A stretch of 23,901 nucleotides of DNA from JBBDWK01 sp040902885. Lineage in GTDB: Bacteria > Acidobacteriota > Terriglobia > Bryobacterales > Bryobacteraceae. A program made the position numbers and the translations under genes. The notes beneath the pieces are model-generated. The model was not told where the DNA came from and did not search any database. It saw nothing but the letters and a program-made list of their open reading frames with translations. Positions within the stretch are counted from its first letter, which is position 1. Each line of letters begins with the position of its first letter. Of this stretch, positions 23,750 through 23,901 are shown piece by piece. The stretch spans positions 1-23,901 of the forward strand of contig JBBDWK010000062.1 of assembly GCA_040902885.1 (NCBI GenBank), given 5' to 3'.

Positions 23750-23901
23750 ATGTATTATTGTTTTAATCGTTTTTCTTCCCGGCTGGTTCTCCTTGCGGTG
23801 ATCCCGGCCGTGGCGGCATTCGCCGGTCACTCTAACGTATCCAGTGTCAAAGCAGATCGAAGCAGCGGACGTCTGGTTCGCCGTACAGCCTCCAAAATCA
23901 C
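23750..23901 (+). CDS. N-terminus of a secreted protein, cut off by the window edge
   Basis: The frame is open from ATG 23750 to the last base, giving 50 complete codons. Residues 1-28 are a clear Sec signal peptide: basic and aromatic start (MYYCFNRFSSR), hydrophobic core (LVLLAVIPAVAAF) and cleavage near AFAG. The visible mature part (SNVSSVKADRSSGRLVRRTASK) is basic and polar and too short to name a family. A strong promoter lies just upstream. GGAG at 23730-23733 is rather far from the ATG, and AGAAG at 23744-23748 is very close, so the ribosome site is unclear. The product is exported; its function is unknown. Confidence 0.6.
   Translation, partial: MYYCFNRFSSRLVLLAVIPAVAAFAGHSNVSSVKADRSSGRLVRRTASKI

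Overview
The window is GC-rich, densely coded bacterial DNA, and its gene content points to an acidobacterium of the Solibacter/Bryobacter type. The evidence is an Oar-like TonB-dependent receptor of about 1,100 residues, a CRTAC1-type FG-GAP/ASPIC protein, a PSCyt1-DUF1549-DUF1553 (PSD1) plus DUF1501 pair, and an LptF-LptG fusion. This is inference from protein families; no rRNA or tRNA gene was seen.

Left third (1-9857). At the left edge lies a pair of 20-bp direct repeats that resembles an insertion-sequence end. Next come an outer-membrane receptor gene and a secreted seven-repeat beta-propeller gene, which abut exactly on the plus strand. Facing them on the minus strand is a two-gene unit: a large c-type-cytochrome/LamG/PSD1 protein, then a Tat-exported DUF1501 protein. 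The two units converge with 13 bp between their stop codons. All four products should act outside the cytoplasm. Their joint function is not known to me, and this is the best candidate in the window for an undescribed system.

Middle (9858-16620). A perfect 26-bp inverted repeat separates the PSD1 gene from a fused LptF-LptG lipopolysaccharide-export permease (minus strand). Divergent from the permease is a Tat-exported PhoD-like metallophosphatase with a long N-terminal extension (plus). Its stop codon touches that of a soluble PAS-PAS hybrid histidine kinase (minus).

Right third (16621-23901). A plus-strand run encodes an 83-residue unknown protein translationally coupled to a secreted 3D-domain protein, then an ArgD-like aminotransferase and an atypical SDR. 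It converges, with a 3-nt gap, on lepB-manC (minus). Divergent from lepB are two coupled four-helix DMT proteins of ArnE/ArnF type. After a heptamer-repeat stem-loop come an MlaF-like ATPase and mobA (minus, overlapping by 8 nt). A secreted protein gene is cut off by the right edge.

Many products have envelope roles: outer-membrane receptor, LPS export, signal peptidase, GDP-mannose supply, small DMT flippase-like pair, MlaF-like ATPase and 3D-domain protein. No intergenic stretch exceeds 160 bp. Several gene starts (argD, mobA, perhaps lepB) have a -10-like hexamer just upstream and no Shine-Dalgarno, as expected for leaderless messages.
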